Positions 16,285 through 27,522 of a DNA stretch of 64,000 nucleotides are shown piece by piece. The notes below the pieces were generated by a model. It saw only the letters and a list, made by a program, of their open reading frames with translations. It did not search any database and had not been told where the DNA came from. The first letter of the stretch is position 1; the number at the start of each line of letters is the position of its first letter. Source of the stretch: Actinomycetes bacterium (GTDB lineage Bacteria; Actinomycetota; Acidimicrobiia; Acidimicrobiales; Microtrichaceae); NCBI GenBank assembly GCA_024222295.1, contig JAAEPF010000021.1, positions 32,672-96,671 on the forward strand, written 5' to 3'. The position numbers were made by a program, and so were the translations under genes.

Positions 16285-16848
16285 ATGCCCCAGATCTCAA
16301 CCGCAGACTTCAAGACCGGAATGACCGTCGACCTTGACGACGGCCTCTACACGTTGTCGGACTTCCAGCACGTGAAGCCCGGCAAGGGCGGGGCGTTCGT
16401 GCGCACCACCCTCAAGAACGTGCGCACGGGGGCGGTCGTGGACCGCACATTCCGCGCCGGCGAGAAGATGGAGCGCGCGATCGTCGACAAGCGCGAGATG
16501 CAGCTGCTGTACCGCGACGGCACGGACTTCGTTTTCATGGACAACTCGACCTACGACCAGATGAACGTGCCGCAGGCCACCATCGGTGAAGCCGCCAGCT
16601 TCCTGATCGACACCGCCAACGCACAGATCATCTTCTACGGCGAGGAGATCATCGGCGTGGAGCTCCCGGCCTCGGTGGAGCTGGGCGTCGCCGAGACGGA
16701 GCCAGGGGTGCAGGGTGACCGTGTCTCCGGCGCGAAGAAGCCCGCCACCCTCGAGACCGGCCACGTCGTGCAGGTGCCGCTGTTCATCGAGCCCGGGGAG
16801 CGCCTCAAGGTCGACACGCGCACCGGGGAGTTCATCTCCCGCGCATGA
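16285..16848 (+). CDS. efp: elongation factor P
   Basis: Elongation factor P (187 residues) binds between the P and E sites to rescue ribosomes stalled on polyproline. The three OB/KOW domains are complete. The modification-loop tip reads KPGKGGAFVR with a Lys at the usual position, and the C-terminus has the signature segment GHVVQVPLFIEPGERLKVDT. No EF-P modification gene is present in the window. The upstream Pro-rich linker proteins (10569-13064) would be natural clients. The ATG at 16285 follows a 69-base gap without a clear promoter, so read-through from pepP is likely. nusB overlaps its stop as ATGA. Confidence 0.96.
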   Translation: MPQISTADFKTGMTVDLDDGLYTLSDFQHVKPGKGGAFVRTTLKNVRTGAVVDRTFRAGEKMERAIVDKREMQLLYRDGTDFVFMDNSTYDQMNVPQATIGEAASFLIDTANAQIIFYGEEIIGVELPASVELGVAETEPGVQGDRVSGAKKPATLETGHVVQVPLFIEPGERLKVDTRTGEFISRA

Positions 16849-17405
16849 CCGGTCCCGACGAGTCCGGCTCCGAGCAGGGTGGCGCCCAGCAGTCAGGCGA
16901 CGGCGAACCCGGGCAGGCCGCGCCACGGATCCGACCCGTCGAGGGTGGCCGCAGCGCGGCCCGGGAGCGCGCGGTTCACCTGCTCTACGAGGCTGCGATG
17001 ACCGGCCGAACCGGCCGCAGCGTGCTCGCCGCCCAGGTCGTTGCCCCGGACCGGTACGCAGAAACCCTCGTGGCGGGGGTCGACGACGACCTCGGCGAGT
17101 TGGATGGGCTGCTCACCGAACTCGCGCCAGACGGTTGGACCACCGAGCGGATGGCGACACTCGACCGAAGCATGCTGCGAGTGGCCATCTGGGAACTCGG
17201 CCACTGCGCCGACGTGCCCACGGGCGTGGTGTTGTCAGAAGCCGTCGCGCTGGCCGAGACCTACGGCACCGACGACTCGCCCCGGTTCGTCAACGGGCTG
17301 CTGGCAGCGGCGGCCCGCCGGCTGCGGCCAGATGAACCGAGTGCGACGCCAGGCGAGCCCAGTGAAATGTCGCACGAGTCCGGCGCCACGCCCGACGACA
17401 CCTGA
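16845..17405 (+). CDS. nusB: transcription antitermination factor NusB
   Basis: NusB (186 residues) binds boxA RNA with S10 to support rRNA antitermination. After a polar, Gly/Glu-rich N-terminal extension of about 35 residues, the all-helical fold begins at [18 protein letters not shown]. It includes the family segments [12 protein letters not shown] and [17 protein letters not shown], and [13 protein letters not shown]. The C-terminus carries a second low-complexity tail rich in Pro, Ser and Glu. The ATG overlaps the efp stop. It is the last gene before the pyr operon, which has its own promoter. Confidence 0.94.
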   Translation: MTGPDESGSEQGGAQQSGDGEPGQAAPRIRPVEGGRSAARERAVHLLYEAAMTGRTGRSVLAAQVVAPDRYAETLVAGVDDDLGELDGLLTELAPDGWTTERMATLDRSMLRVAIWELGHCADVPTGVVLSEAVALAETYGTDDSPRFVNGLLAAAARRLRPDEPSATPGEPSEMSHESGATPDDT

Positions 17406-17465
17406 GCGGGGCTGCCTGCCCGGGCGTCCGCCAGGGGGCGCCTCGCACGATCGCCCGGTCGCGGC

Positions 17466-17471
17466 TATGGT
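17466..17471 (+). promoter_or_regulatory. -10 box of the pyr operon
   Basis: TATGGT at 17466-17471 would start transcription near 17478, only a few bases before the PyrR-binding hairpin. The -35 region is weak (TCGCAC about 17 bases upstream). Confidence 0.5.
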
Positions 17472-17481
17472 CGCGTTCTGA

Positions 17482-17574
17482 CCGTGAAGGGAGTCCAGCG
17501 AGGCTCCTACGGCCAGGAGGACTGCTGATGGCAGAACGCGAGCGACGGATGACGCGCCCCTACGGGGGCGTTTT
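17482..17574 (+). promoter_or_regulatory. PyrR-binding hairpin and terminator: pyr attenuator
   Basis: AGTCCAGCGAGGCT (17492-17505) fits the PyrR recognition consensus ARUCCNGNGAGGYU at every position. It tops a hairpin with CCGT (17482-17485) pairing ACGG (17509-17512). AGGAGG (17515-17520), the ribosome binding site of the ATG at 17528, follows at once. Farther on, CGCCCC (17555-17560), a TACG loop and GGGGCG (17565-17570) plus TTTT make an intrinsic terminator with a UNCG-type loop. The heptamer CCTACGG occurs both in the PyrR hairpin (17506-17512) and in the terminator (17559-17565). CCGT-GA-AGGG (17482-17491) can therefore pair with either, which is the logic of anti-antiterminator versus antiterminator. 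PyrR with UMP would favour repression; this is inferred from Bacillus and Mycobacterium systems. Confidence 0.8.
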
Positions 17575-18187
17575 CGTTGCCCGGGCAGAGGTGATGTCGG
17601 CCGACGAGATCGGTCGGGCCCTGCGCCGGATGGCCCACGAGATCATCGAACGAAACAAGGGCCTCGACAACGTCGTGCTGGTCGGCCTGCAGACCGGCGG
17701 CGTCACGGTGGCCCGTGCCCTTGCCTCAGTGTTGGCCGACATCGAGGGGGTCGAGCCCTGGGACGGCAGCGACCCGGCGGTGGCCGGCGAGACCGACGGC
17801 GAGGATCCGGCACCCGGCGCCGAGAGCGACGAGGTGGTGCACGGTCCGGTGGTGGGCACGCTGGATGTCGCCCTGTACCGCGACGACATAGGGATCAGGC
17901 CCGTGCTGCCCGAGGAGGTCACCGACATCCCGGTCGACCTCGACGGCCGCGACGTGGTGCTCGTCGATGACGTGCTGTTCACCGGCCGCACGATCCGTGC
18001 TGCGTTGGACGCGTTGGTCGACTTCGGCCGGGCGCGCACGATCCAGCTGGCGGTGATGGTCGACCGGGGCCACCGCGAGCTGCCGATCCGCCCCGACTAC
18101 ACGGGCAAGAACCTGCCGACACGACGTGACGAGCTGGTCGACGTGTCGCTCACGGCTGTTCGCATCGGCGAGATGGCCAAGCCGTGA
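17528..18187 (+). CDS. pyrR: pyr operon regulatory protein PyrR / uracil phosphoribosyltransferase homologue
   Basis: A 219-residue PyrR, the UMP-sensing RNA-binding regulator of pyrimidine genes. The PRPP motif [20 protein letters not shown], the RNA-contact segment [11 protein letters not shown] with its His, and [20 protein letters not shown] are all present. Two oddities stand out. The PPi-loop TRG of characterised PyrRs reads TGG (GLQTGGVT), and about 30 acidic residues ([16 protein letters not shown] and following) are inserted before [10 protein letters not shown]. The ATG at 17528 has a perfect AGGAGG seven bases upstream. The PyrR core, however, begins at the internal ATG 17594, and the terminator hairpin lies between the two starts. 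pyrB overlaps the stop (GTGA). Confidence 0.93.
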   Translation: MAERERRMTRPYGGVFVARAEVMSADEIGRALRRMAHEIIERNKGLDNVVLVGLQTGGVTVARALASVLADIEGVEPWDGSDPAVAGETDGEDPAPGAESDEVVHGPVVGTLDVALYRDDIGIRPVLPEEVTDIPVDLDGRDVVLVDDVLFTGRTIRAALDALVDFGRARTIQLAVMVDRGHRELPIRPDYTGKNLPTRRDELVDVSLTAVRIGEMAKP

Positions 18188-19149
18188 GCGAGGACCTGCT
18201 CACGATCTCCGAGCTCGGGCGCGACGAGATTCACGAGATCCTCGACGTCGCGGACAGCATGGCCGAGGTTCTCGCACGCCGGATCCCGCGGGTACCCGCG
18301 CTGCGCGGGCGCACGGTCGTGTCATTGTTCTACGAGGACTCCACACGTACGCGACTGAGCTTCGAGACCGCCGCCAAGCGCCTGTCGGCCGATGTGATGG
18401 GGTTCTCGGTTTCGACGTCCTCGGCAAGCAAGGGCGAGTCGGTGCGCGACACGATCGAGACGATCGAGGCGATGGGAGTCGACGGCATCGTCATCCGTCA
18501 CGGATCTTCGGGTGTGCCCGCCCAGGCCGCCCGTTGGGCCGCCTCGTCGGTGATCAACGCCGGCGACGGATGGCATGCCCATCCCACCCAGGCGCTCCTC
18601 GACGCCTACACGATCCGGTCGCGTCGGGGGTCCCTGGAAGGGCTGAGGGTGGCGATCGTGGGTGACGTCCAGCACTCGAGAGTGGCCCGCTCGTGCATGG
18701 AGGCGTTCACGAATCTCGGCGCCGAAGTCACCCTCGTGGCTCCGCCCACCCTGCTGCCCTCGACCACGAGCTCGTGGCCGGTCAAGGTCTGCCACTCCTT
18801 CGATGACGTGCTCGGCGAGATCGACGTCTGTTACCTGCTGCGCATGCAGCGCGAGCGGATGACAGAGGCACTGGTGCCGACCCTGCGCGAATACACGGCG
18901 CTGTACGGACTCACCACCCGTCGGGCCGATGCGCTCGGCTCGGACACGCTGGTGATGCACCCGGGCCCGATGAACCGCGGAGTGGAGATCGCCGGGGAGG
19001 TTGCCGACAGGCCCAACGCCGTCGTCACCGACCAGGTCGCAAATGGAGTCGCCGTGCGCATGGCCGTGCTGTATCTGTTGCTCGGCTCCGGGCGCGAGGC
19101 TCTCGGAAGCCTCGCGGACCAGGTCGCCGCGGCCGGTGAGGAGAACTGA
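18184..19149 (+). CDS. pyrB: aspartate carbamoyltransferase catalytic subunit
   Basis: Aspartate carbamoyltransferase (321 residues) joins carbamoyl phosphate and aspartate, the committed step of pyrimidine synthesis. The carbamoyl-phosphate loop reads [13 protein letters not shown] (Asp where many homologues have Pro), followed by the [12 protein letters not shown] loop with the catalytic Ser and Lys, and then [17 protein letters not shown] and the aspartate-site segment [10 protein letters not shown]-terminal [12 protein letters not shown] completes the family pattern. No regulatory subunit PyrI is nearby, as usual in actinobacteria. The start is GTG, overlapping pyrR by four bases, and the stop overlaps the pyrC ATG by one base. 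Confidence 0.96.
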   Translation: MSEDLLTISELGRDEIHEILDVADSMAEVLARRIPRVPALRGRTVVSLFYEDSTRTRLSFETAAKRLSADVMGFSVSTSSASKGESVRDTIETIEAMGVDGIVIRHGSSGVPAQAARWAASSVINAGDGWHAHPTQALLDAYTIRSRRGSLEGLRVAIVGDVQHSRVARSCMEAFTNLGAEVTLVAPPTLLPSTTSSWPVKVCHSFDDVLGEIDVCYLLRMQRERMTEALVPTLREYTALYGLTTRRADALGSDTLVMHPGPMNRGVEIAGEVADRPNAVVTDQVANGVAVRMAVLYLLLGSGREALGSLADQVAAAGEEN

Positions 19150-20468
19150 TGACCGACAACGCTCGACAGGCCCCGCAAGGGACATACCCGCCCACGGTGA
19201 TCAAGGGCGGGCGAATCATCGATGCAAGCGGCGAGCGCACGGGCGACGTGCTGGTCGTCGACGGCATGATCGCGGGGGTCGGCCCCGACCTGTCCGCCGA
19301 CGTGGTGCTGGATGCCGGCTCCGCGATCGTGGCGCCGGGCCTGGTCGACCTGCACACACACCTGCGCCAACCGGGCCGCGAGGAAGCGGAGACGATCGCC
19401 ACCGGCGGTCGTGCTGCGGCGCTTGGCGGCTACACGGCTGTGCTGGCGATGCCCAACACGACCCCCGCCATCGACGACGCTTCGGTGGTGCGCGAGGTTC
19501 TCGAGCTCGGCCGGGCCTCGGTCGTCGACGTGCACAGCTCCGGGGCGATCACCGTCGGTCGTGCCGGAGAGCAGCTAGCACCTATGGCCGAGATGGCTGC
19601 TCTGGGCGTGCGGGTGTTCACCGACGACGGCGACGGCGTGCAGGACGATCGGCTCATGCGTCGTGCCCTCGAATACGCAGCCGGGCTCGGGGTGACGCTG
19701 GCCCAGCACTGCGAGGTGTCGGCTCTGTCGGAGGGCACGTGCATGAACGAAGGTGAGGTCTCCGCAAGGCTCGGCCTACCCGGCCAGCCCGCCGAGGCCG
19801 AGGAACTGATGGTGATGCGCGACATCGCCCTGGCCCGGCTAACCGGTGCCCGGATGCACTTCCTGCACCTTTCGACCGCCGGGTCGGTAGCCATGGTGTC
19901 CGCGGCACGCGCCGGAGGTCTGCCGATCACCGCTGAGGCCGCGCCGCACCACTTCACACTCACCGACGAGTGTTGCGTCGACTACGACGCAACCTTCAAG
20001 GTCCACCCCCCGCTGCGCACCGCCGACGACGTGGCAGCGGTGAAGGAAGGGCTGGCGAGTGGTTCGGTCGACGCCATCGCAACCGATCACGCCCCGCACA
20101 CACCCGAGAGCAAGGAGCTGCCCTTCGACAAGGCACCTCCGGGAATGCTCGGGCTCGAGTACGCACTGGCCCTGGCGTTCACCGAACTGGTCGACGGCGG
20201 CTCGATGACCGAGGCCGACGTGCTGGCGAGCCTCTCCTGGCGTCCGGCCGCCATCGCAGGAATGGCCGCACACGGCCGACCCGTCGCCGAAGGCGAACCC
20301 GCCAACCTGTGCGTCATAGATCCGGAGCATCGTTGGACGATCGACGACACGGGCGGTGCGTCGCGGTCCCGCAACGTGCCATATGTCGGAAGGGAAGTGC
20401 GCGGAAAGGTCCGTCACACGGTCTGTGCCGGCGAGGTCGTGGTCCGTGACGGCGAGGTGCTGCGGTGA
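19149..20468 (+). CDS. pyrC: dihydroorotase, multifunctional-complex type
   Basis: A class I dihydroorotase (439 residues), a zinc amidohydrolase that cyclises carbamoyl-aspartate. It shows the metal motif DLHTHLRQPGREEAETI, a CEVSALSEG-type segment with QHCE, the HLSTAGS loop with a metal His, the TAEAAPHHFTLTDE stretch, and the catalytic Asp in ATDHAPHT. A C-terminal beta domain ends with KVRHTVCAGEVVVRDG. It is coupled by TGATG to pyrB and by GTGA to carA. The predicted active site is complete, so it should be a working enzyme and not an inactive PyrC-like partner of PyrB. Confidence 0.95.
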   Translation: MTDNARQAPQGTYPPTVIKGGRIIDASGERTGDVLVVDGMIAGVGPDLSADVVLDAGSAIVAPGLVDLHTHLRQPGREEAETIATGGRAAALGGYTAVLAMPNTTPAIDDASVVREVLELGRASVVDVHSSGAITVGRAGEQLAPMAEMAALGVRVFTDDGDGVQDDRLMRRALEYAAGLGVTLAQHCEVSALSEGTCMNEGEVSARLGLPGQPAEAEELMVMRDIALARLTGARMHFLHLSTAGSVAMVSAARAGGLPITAEAAPHHFTLTDECCVDYDATFKVHPPLRTADDVAAVKEGLASGSVDAIATDHAPHTPESKELPFDKAPPGMLGLEYALALAFTELVDGGSMTEADVLASLSWRPAAIAGMAAHGRPVAEGEPANLCVIDPEHRWTIDDTGGASRSRNVPYVGREVRGKVRHTVCAGEVVVRDGEVLR

Positions 20469-21562
20469 GCGCCCCGGTCGAGGCCGCCATAGTCCTGGCC
20501 GACGGCACCCTGTTCGAAGGTGAAGCCATGGGCGCCAGCAACCCGGGTGAGGTCAACCGCGGGGAGTTCGTATTCAACACCGTGCTCTCCGGCTACCAGG
20601 AGGTCATCTCGGATCCGTCCTATGCGGGGCAGGTGATCACGTTCACCTACCCCCACATCGGCAACTACGGGGTCAACTCGGCCGACAACGAGTCCACCTA
20701 CCCGCGATGCAGCGGCGTCGTGGTCCGTGAGCTGGCGCGTCGCGATTCCAACCACCGCTCCGAGGGCAGCCTCGACGCGTGGCTGCGCTCCCACGGCGTG
20801 GCCGGCATAGCGGGCGTCGACACGCGCCGTCTCACCCGCCACCTGCGCGACCACGGGGCGCTGCCCGGGGTGTTCGGCGCCGCGGCCGAGTCAGACCTGC
20901 GCAGCGCCGCCGGCACGGCAGCCGGCACCGACGGGCTCGACCTGGTGAGCGAGGTCACAGAGCCCGCTGGTCGCAGCGTGGCGTCCAGCACCGGCGCTAC
21001 TCGGCGCATCGTGGCACTGGACCTCGGCATCAAATCCACCATCGTCGACAACCTCGCCCGCATCGGTTCGGTCGAGGTGGTGCCGGCCGCCACGTCGGCC
21101 GACGAGATCCTCGGGCGCGGACCCGATGGGGTGTTCCTGTCCAACGGCCCGGGCGACCCCTCCGCGGTGCGGGGCGTACCCGACACGGTCAAGGCGTTGC
21201 TCGGCGAGGTGCCGGTGTTCGGCATCTGCATGGGCCACCAGATGCTGGCCACGGCGCTCGGCGCCAGAACCTACAAGCTGCCCTTCGGACACCACGGTGG
21301 CAATCATCCCGTCAAGGACCTGGCGACCGGCCACATCGAGATCACGAGCCAGAACCACAACTACTGCGTGGACGCCGACACCCTCGAGTCGGCCGAGGTC
21401 ACCCACGTGAACCTGAACGACGGCACACTGGAAGGCTTCCGGTGCACCGATGTGGCTGCGTTCGGGATCCAGTACCACCCCGAGGCAGGCCCCGGCCCGC
21501 ACGACAGCCGGTACCTGTTCGACCGATTCGCGGACCTGATCGACGGGAGCGCCACGAAGTGA
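20465..21562 (+). CDS. carA: carbamoyl-phosphate synthase small subunit (glutaminase)
   Basis: The small subunit of carbamoyl-phosphate synthase (365 residues) releases ammonia from glutamine for CarB. The N-terminal CPSase small-subunit domain shows GEFVFNTVLSGYQEVISDPSY and GVDTRRLTRHLR. The class I glutamine amidotransferase domain has LSNGPGDPSAV, the nucleophilic Cys in GICMGHQMLA, and the catalytic His/Glu in QYHPEAGPGPHDS. The GTG start overlaps the pyrC stop. carB does not follow directly: a 570-base interval with an antisense DUF2505 gene intervenes. Confidence 0.96.
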   Translation: MSAPVEAAIVLADGTLFEGEAMGASNPGEVNRGEFVFNTVLSGYQEVISDPSYAGQVITFTYPHIGNYGVNSADNESTYPRCSGVVVRELARRDSNHRSEGSLDAWLRSHGVAGIAGVDTRRLTRHLRDHGALPGVFGAAAESDLRSAAGTAAGTDGLDLVSEVTEPAGRSVASSTGATRRIVALDLGIKSTIVDNLARIGSVEVVPAATSADEILGRGPDGVFLSNGPGDPSAVRGVPDTVKALLGEVPVFGICMGHQMLATALGARTYKLPFGHHGGNHPVKDLATGHIEITSQNHNYCVDADTLESAEVTHVNLNDGTLEGFRCTDVAAFGIQYHPEAGPGPHDSRYLFDRFADLIDGSATK

Positions 21563-21573
21563 CGCCGTGCCGG

Positions 21574-22062
21574 TCAGGCCTCCAGCGTGCCCGCCACGAC
21601 GTCGGCTTCCTCGGTGAGGTGGTCGCCCACTCCGTCGACCACGGCGTGCTCCACCCGGCTGCCGAGCAGCGGGATGCGCACGTGCAGCTCGCCGGTCACC
21701 CTGCGGATCGCCTCGTCGCCCTCGGCGCGCACCGCCACCTCGGCCGACGCCTTCATGAGCGATGCCCCCTGGGCCGGAACGAAGGCAACCGTTGCCGTGG
21801 CCCGTTCGACGTCCCACGTGGTCTCCTCGACCCATGCCACATTGTCGGGGTCGATGAACCGCGAAGCCTGGCTCGGCAGGTCGACGTTGAGCTTCCAGCG
21901 CAACCTGGTGAGTGCCGTGGCCCCGTTGCGGGTGACTTCGAGCACCTCGGGCGGGTTGGTCTTCGTGAAGCCGCTGACAGACGACCAGAACGACTCATCG
22001 GTGTAGAGGTCCACGACGTCCCCAACCGTCGCGGTCCAACGCTGCTCGAATCCGAACTTCAT
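21574..22062 (-). CDS. DUF2505-like protein, antisense within the pyr operon
   Basis: A 162-residue protein read against the flanking pyrimidine genes. It resembles the actinobacterial DUF2505 family, probably a START/Bet v1-like helix-grip fold. [20 protein letters not shown] and [11 protein letters not shown] open it, a mid-section [15 protein letters not shown] follows, and the last third reads [20 protein letters not shown]. The function is unknown; members are often lipid-binding-like. The ATG at 22062 begins the domain; upstream in-frame codons would run toward carB without family character. It ends 11 bases from the carA stop (convergent) and diverges from carB with a 70-base gap. Transcription of this gene would collide with pyr operon transcription. 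Confidence 0.7.
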   Translation of the reverse strand: MKFGFEQRWTATVGDVVDLYTDESFWSSVSGFTKTNPPEVLEVTRNGATALTRLRWKLNVDLPSQASRFIDPDNVAWVEETTWDVERATATVAFVPAQGASLMKASAEVAVRAEGDEAIRRVTGELHVRIPLLGSRVEHAVVDGVGDHLTEEADVVAGTLEA

Positions 22063-22132
22063 ACGCCAAGCGTGGCACACCGCACCGGTGCATTCCGCGG
22101 TGCCGCCGCCATGGCCCGACAGGAAGCGCCAA

Positions 22133-25537
<3,405 letters not shown>

Positions 25538-25541
25538 GGCG

Positions 25542-26492
25542 ATGAGGCGCAAGCGGCTGCCAGCGCCGGTCGACCCGTCGGTGACCGTGGGTTCCACGCG
25601 CCTGCGGGCCGGCGTGATGACGGCCTCGGGCACCGCCGGCCACGGCGACGAACTCGGCGCCCACATGGACCTGTCGGACCTCGGTGCCGTGGTCGTGAAG
25701 TCGATGATGGCCGGGCCATGGGAGGGGAATCCGGGGCCGCGTGTGCACCCGACGCCGTCGGGGATGATCAACAGCGTCGGGCTCCAGGGTGCCGGCATCG
25801 AGCACTGGCGCCGCGAGGAACTGCCCGCCCTGGAGGACACCGGGGCGACGGTCGTCGTGAGCATCTGGGGTCGTCACCTGGCGGACTACGAGCGCGCCGC
25901 AGAGGCGCTCGCCGACCTCGGCGACACGGTGGCCGCGGTCGAGGTCAACCTGTCCTGTCCGAACCTGGACGGCGGCTCGCACCTGTTCGCACACGATCCA
26001 GACGTTGCTGCAGGGGTGATCGAGGCCACCGCAGCGGCCGCCCGGCCGCGATGGGCGAAGTTGTCCGCGAACACCGACCGCGTGGTCGAGGTGGCGGCTG
26101 CCGTCGCGGAGGCCGGCGCCGATGCGGTGACGCTCATCAACACGCTGAAGGCAATGGTCATCGACATCGACGAGGCTCGGCCCGTGCTCGGCGCCCGGGC
26201 GGCCGGCGGCGGACTGTCCGGCGCCGCAATCGGGCCGGTGGCGCTGCGCACGGTGTTCGACGTGCATGCGGCGCTGCCGGAACTGGCCATCGTCGGCGTG
26301 GGTGGGGTGACCGATGGGCGAGACGCCGTCGCGATGATGATGGCGGGCGCCTCTGCGGTGCAGGTGGGCACCGCGACGTTCGCCGACCCGCGGAGTGCTG
26401 ACACGGTGCGCCGGGGTCTGGAACACTGGTGCGCGACCCACGGCATCGACGCCGTGGCAGACCTGAAGGGAATGGCACATGGGCGAGACTGA
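25542..26492 (+). CDS. pyrD: dihydroorotate dehydrogenase, class 1B-like catalytic subunit
   Basis: A 316-residue FMN-dependent dihydroorotate dehydrogenase that oxidises dihydroorotate to orotate. The active-site loop VNLSCPNLDGG carries a Cys base, typical of class 1 (class 2 has Ser). The stretch LINTLKAMVIDIDEARPVLG with GGLSGAAIGPVALRTV and ASAVQVGTATF resembles class 1B catalytic subunits. Class 1B enzymes normally need the FeS/FAD subunit PyrK, which is not in the window. The ATG at 25542 lies 4 bases after carB. The gene overlaps pyrF by 14 bases. Assignment to 1B versus 1A is from recalled motifs. Confidence 0.9.
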   Translation: MRRKRLPAPVDPSVTVGSTRLRAGVMTASGTAGHGDELGAHMDLSDLGAVVVKSMMAGPWEGNPGPRVHPTPSGMINSVGLQGAGIEHWRREELPALEDTGATVVVSIWGRHLADYERAAEALADLGDTVAAVEVNLSCPNLDGGSHLFAHDPDVAAGVIEATAAAARPRWAKLSANTDRVVEVAAAVAEAGADAVTLINTLKAMVIDIDEARPVLGARAAGGGLSGAAIGPVALRTVFDVHAALPELAIVGVGGVTDGRDAVAMMMAGASAVQVGTATFADPRSADTVRRGLEHWCATHGIDAVADLKGMAHGRD

Positions 26493-27195
26493 GGCATCGG
26501 CGGTGGGGGAGGCTGCTCCCGACGCAGTGCGAAACAGGCTTGCCCTGGCGCTCGACCTCGACGACCTGGTGGAGGCCCACAGGATCGCCAGCGAACTGCG
26601 CCCCTGGTTCGGAGTCACGAAGATCGGCCTCGAGCTGTTCAGCGCCGCGGGCCCTGATGCCATCGGGGCGATGAGGGACCTCGGCTACGGCGTGTTCCTC
26701 GACCTCAAGCTGTTCGACATCCCCACCACGGTGCACAAGTCGGCGCGCGTGCTCGGCGCGCTGGGTGTCGACTACCTGACCCTGCACGCCCGCGGCGGCG
26801 TGGACATGCTCGAGGCCGGCGTCGAGGGCCTGCTCGAGGGTGCCAGCGGAGCCGGCCTCCCGCAGCCCACGGCCCTCGCCGTGACCGTGCTGACCAGCGA
26901 CGACGACGCCCCCGCCCACATCGTGCCCAACCGCGTACGAGACGCCGTGGAGGGTGGATGTGCGGGCCTGGTGCTCGCGGCCGAGGACCTCCAGACCGCA
27001 CGCGAGCTCGCCCCGCGGCTCAAGCGGGTGGTGCCGGGGATCCGCTTGCCGGGCGACCAGCGTCACGACCAGTCCCGGGCAGCCTCACCGCAGGATGCCG
27101 CAGCCAACGGAGCCGACCTGCTCGTTGTGGGCCGAACGGTCACCTCGGCACAGGACCCACCGGCAGCGGCGGCAGCGGTCGCGTCGGCCATCTGA
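26479..27195 (+). CDS. pyrF: orotidine 5'-phosphate decarboxylase
   Basis: OMP decarboxylase (238 residues), a TIM-barrel enzyme that makes UMP. It shows the barrel start LALALDLDDLVEAHRIA, the KIGLELF strand, the catalytic DLKLFDIPTTV (Asp-Lys-x-x-Asp tetrad), HARGGVDML, and the phosphate-binding PGIRLPGDQRHDQSR with LVVGRTVT near the end. It is the short, bacterial group I type, not the long mycobacterial type. The ATG at 26479 overlaps the 3' end of pyrD. It is followed after 15 bases by mihF, as in Mycobacterium. Confidence 0.95.
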   Translation: MGETEASAVGEAAPDAVRNRLALALDLDDLVEAHRIASELRPWFGVTKIGLELFSAAGPDAIGAMRDLGYGVFLDLKLFDIPTTVHKSARVLGALGVDYLTLHARGGVDMLEAGVEGLLEGASGAGLPQPTALAVTVLTSDDDAPAHIVPNRVRDAVEGGCAGLVLAAEDLQTARELAPRLKRVVPGIRLPGDQRHDQSRAASPQDAAANGADLLVVGRTVTSAQDPPAAAAAVASAI

Positions 27196-27210
27196 ACGCC
27201 GGGCGTTGGC

Positions 27211-27522
27211 GTGGATCCGGCGAGGGAAGCTGCACTGCGCTGGGCGGCGCACGTGCGCGAGGTGCGCAACAGCGTGTGCGGTGCACTGGGTTCGGGCGAG
27301 CTGGGCCTGGCGGAGTGCCTGGCGATGGCCGATGACCCCGCCGCGGCCGAGATCCAGCTCGGCGTACTGCTCGACTCCCTGCCAAGGGTTCGCAAGGTGG
27401 ACGCCCGCCGTGCGCTCGCTGCCCGGGGGATCGAGGGGCGCAGGGCCATCGGCAGACTCGACGATGACACGGTCACACAGGTGCTCGAGCTGGCAGCCGA
27501 GCTGTCGGGGCAGGTCTCATGA
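27211..27522 (+). CDS. mihF: integration host factor, actinobacterial type (mIHF)
   Basis: A 103-residue nucleoid-associated protein of the mIHF family, unrelated to proteobacterial IHF. The family pattern is visible: an N-terminal helix (EAALRWAAHVREVRNSVC), then the helix-two-turn-helix-like core LLDSLPRVRKVDARRALAA and GIEGRRAIGRLDDDTV. The hairpin that binds DNA contains the basic GIEGRR stretch. The start is GTG. Its stop overlaps the gmk ATG; the mihF-gmk-rpoZ-coaBC-metK order is the mycobacterial one and strongly supports the call. Some usual Gly and Leu positions differ, so DNA-binding details may vary. Confidence 0.88.
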   Translation: MDPAREAALRWAAHVREVRNSVCGALGSGELGLAECLAMADDPAAAEIQLGVLLDSLPRVRKVDARRALAARGIEGRRAIGRLDDDTVTQVLELAAELSGQVS

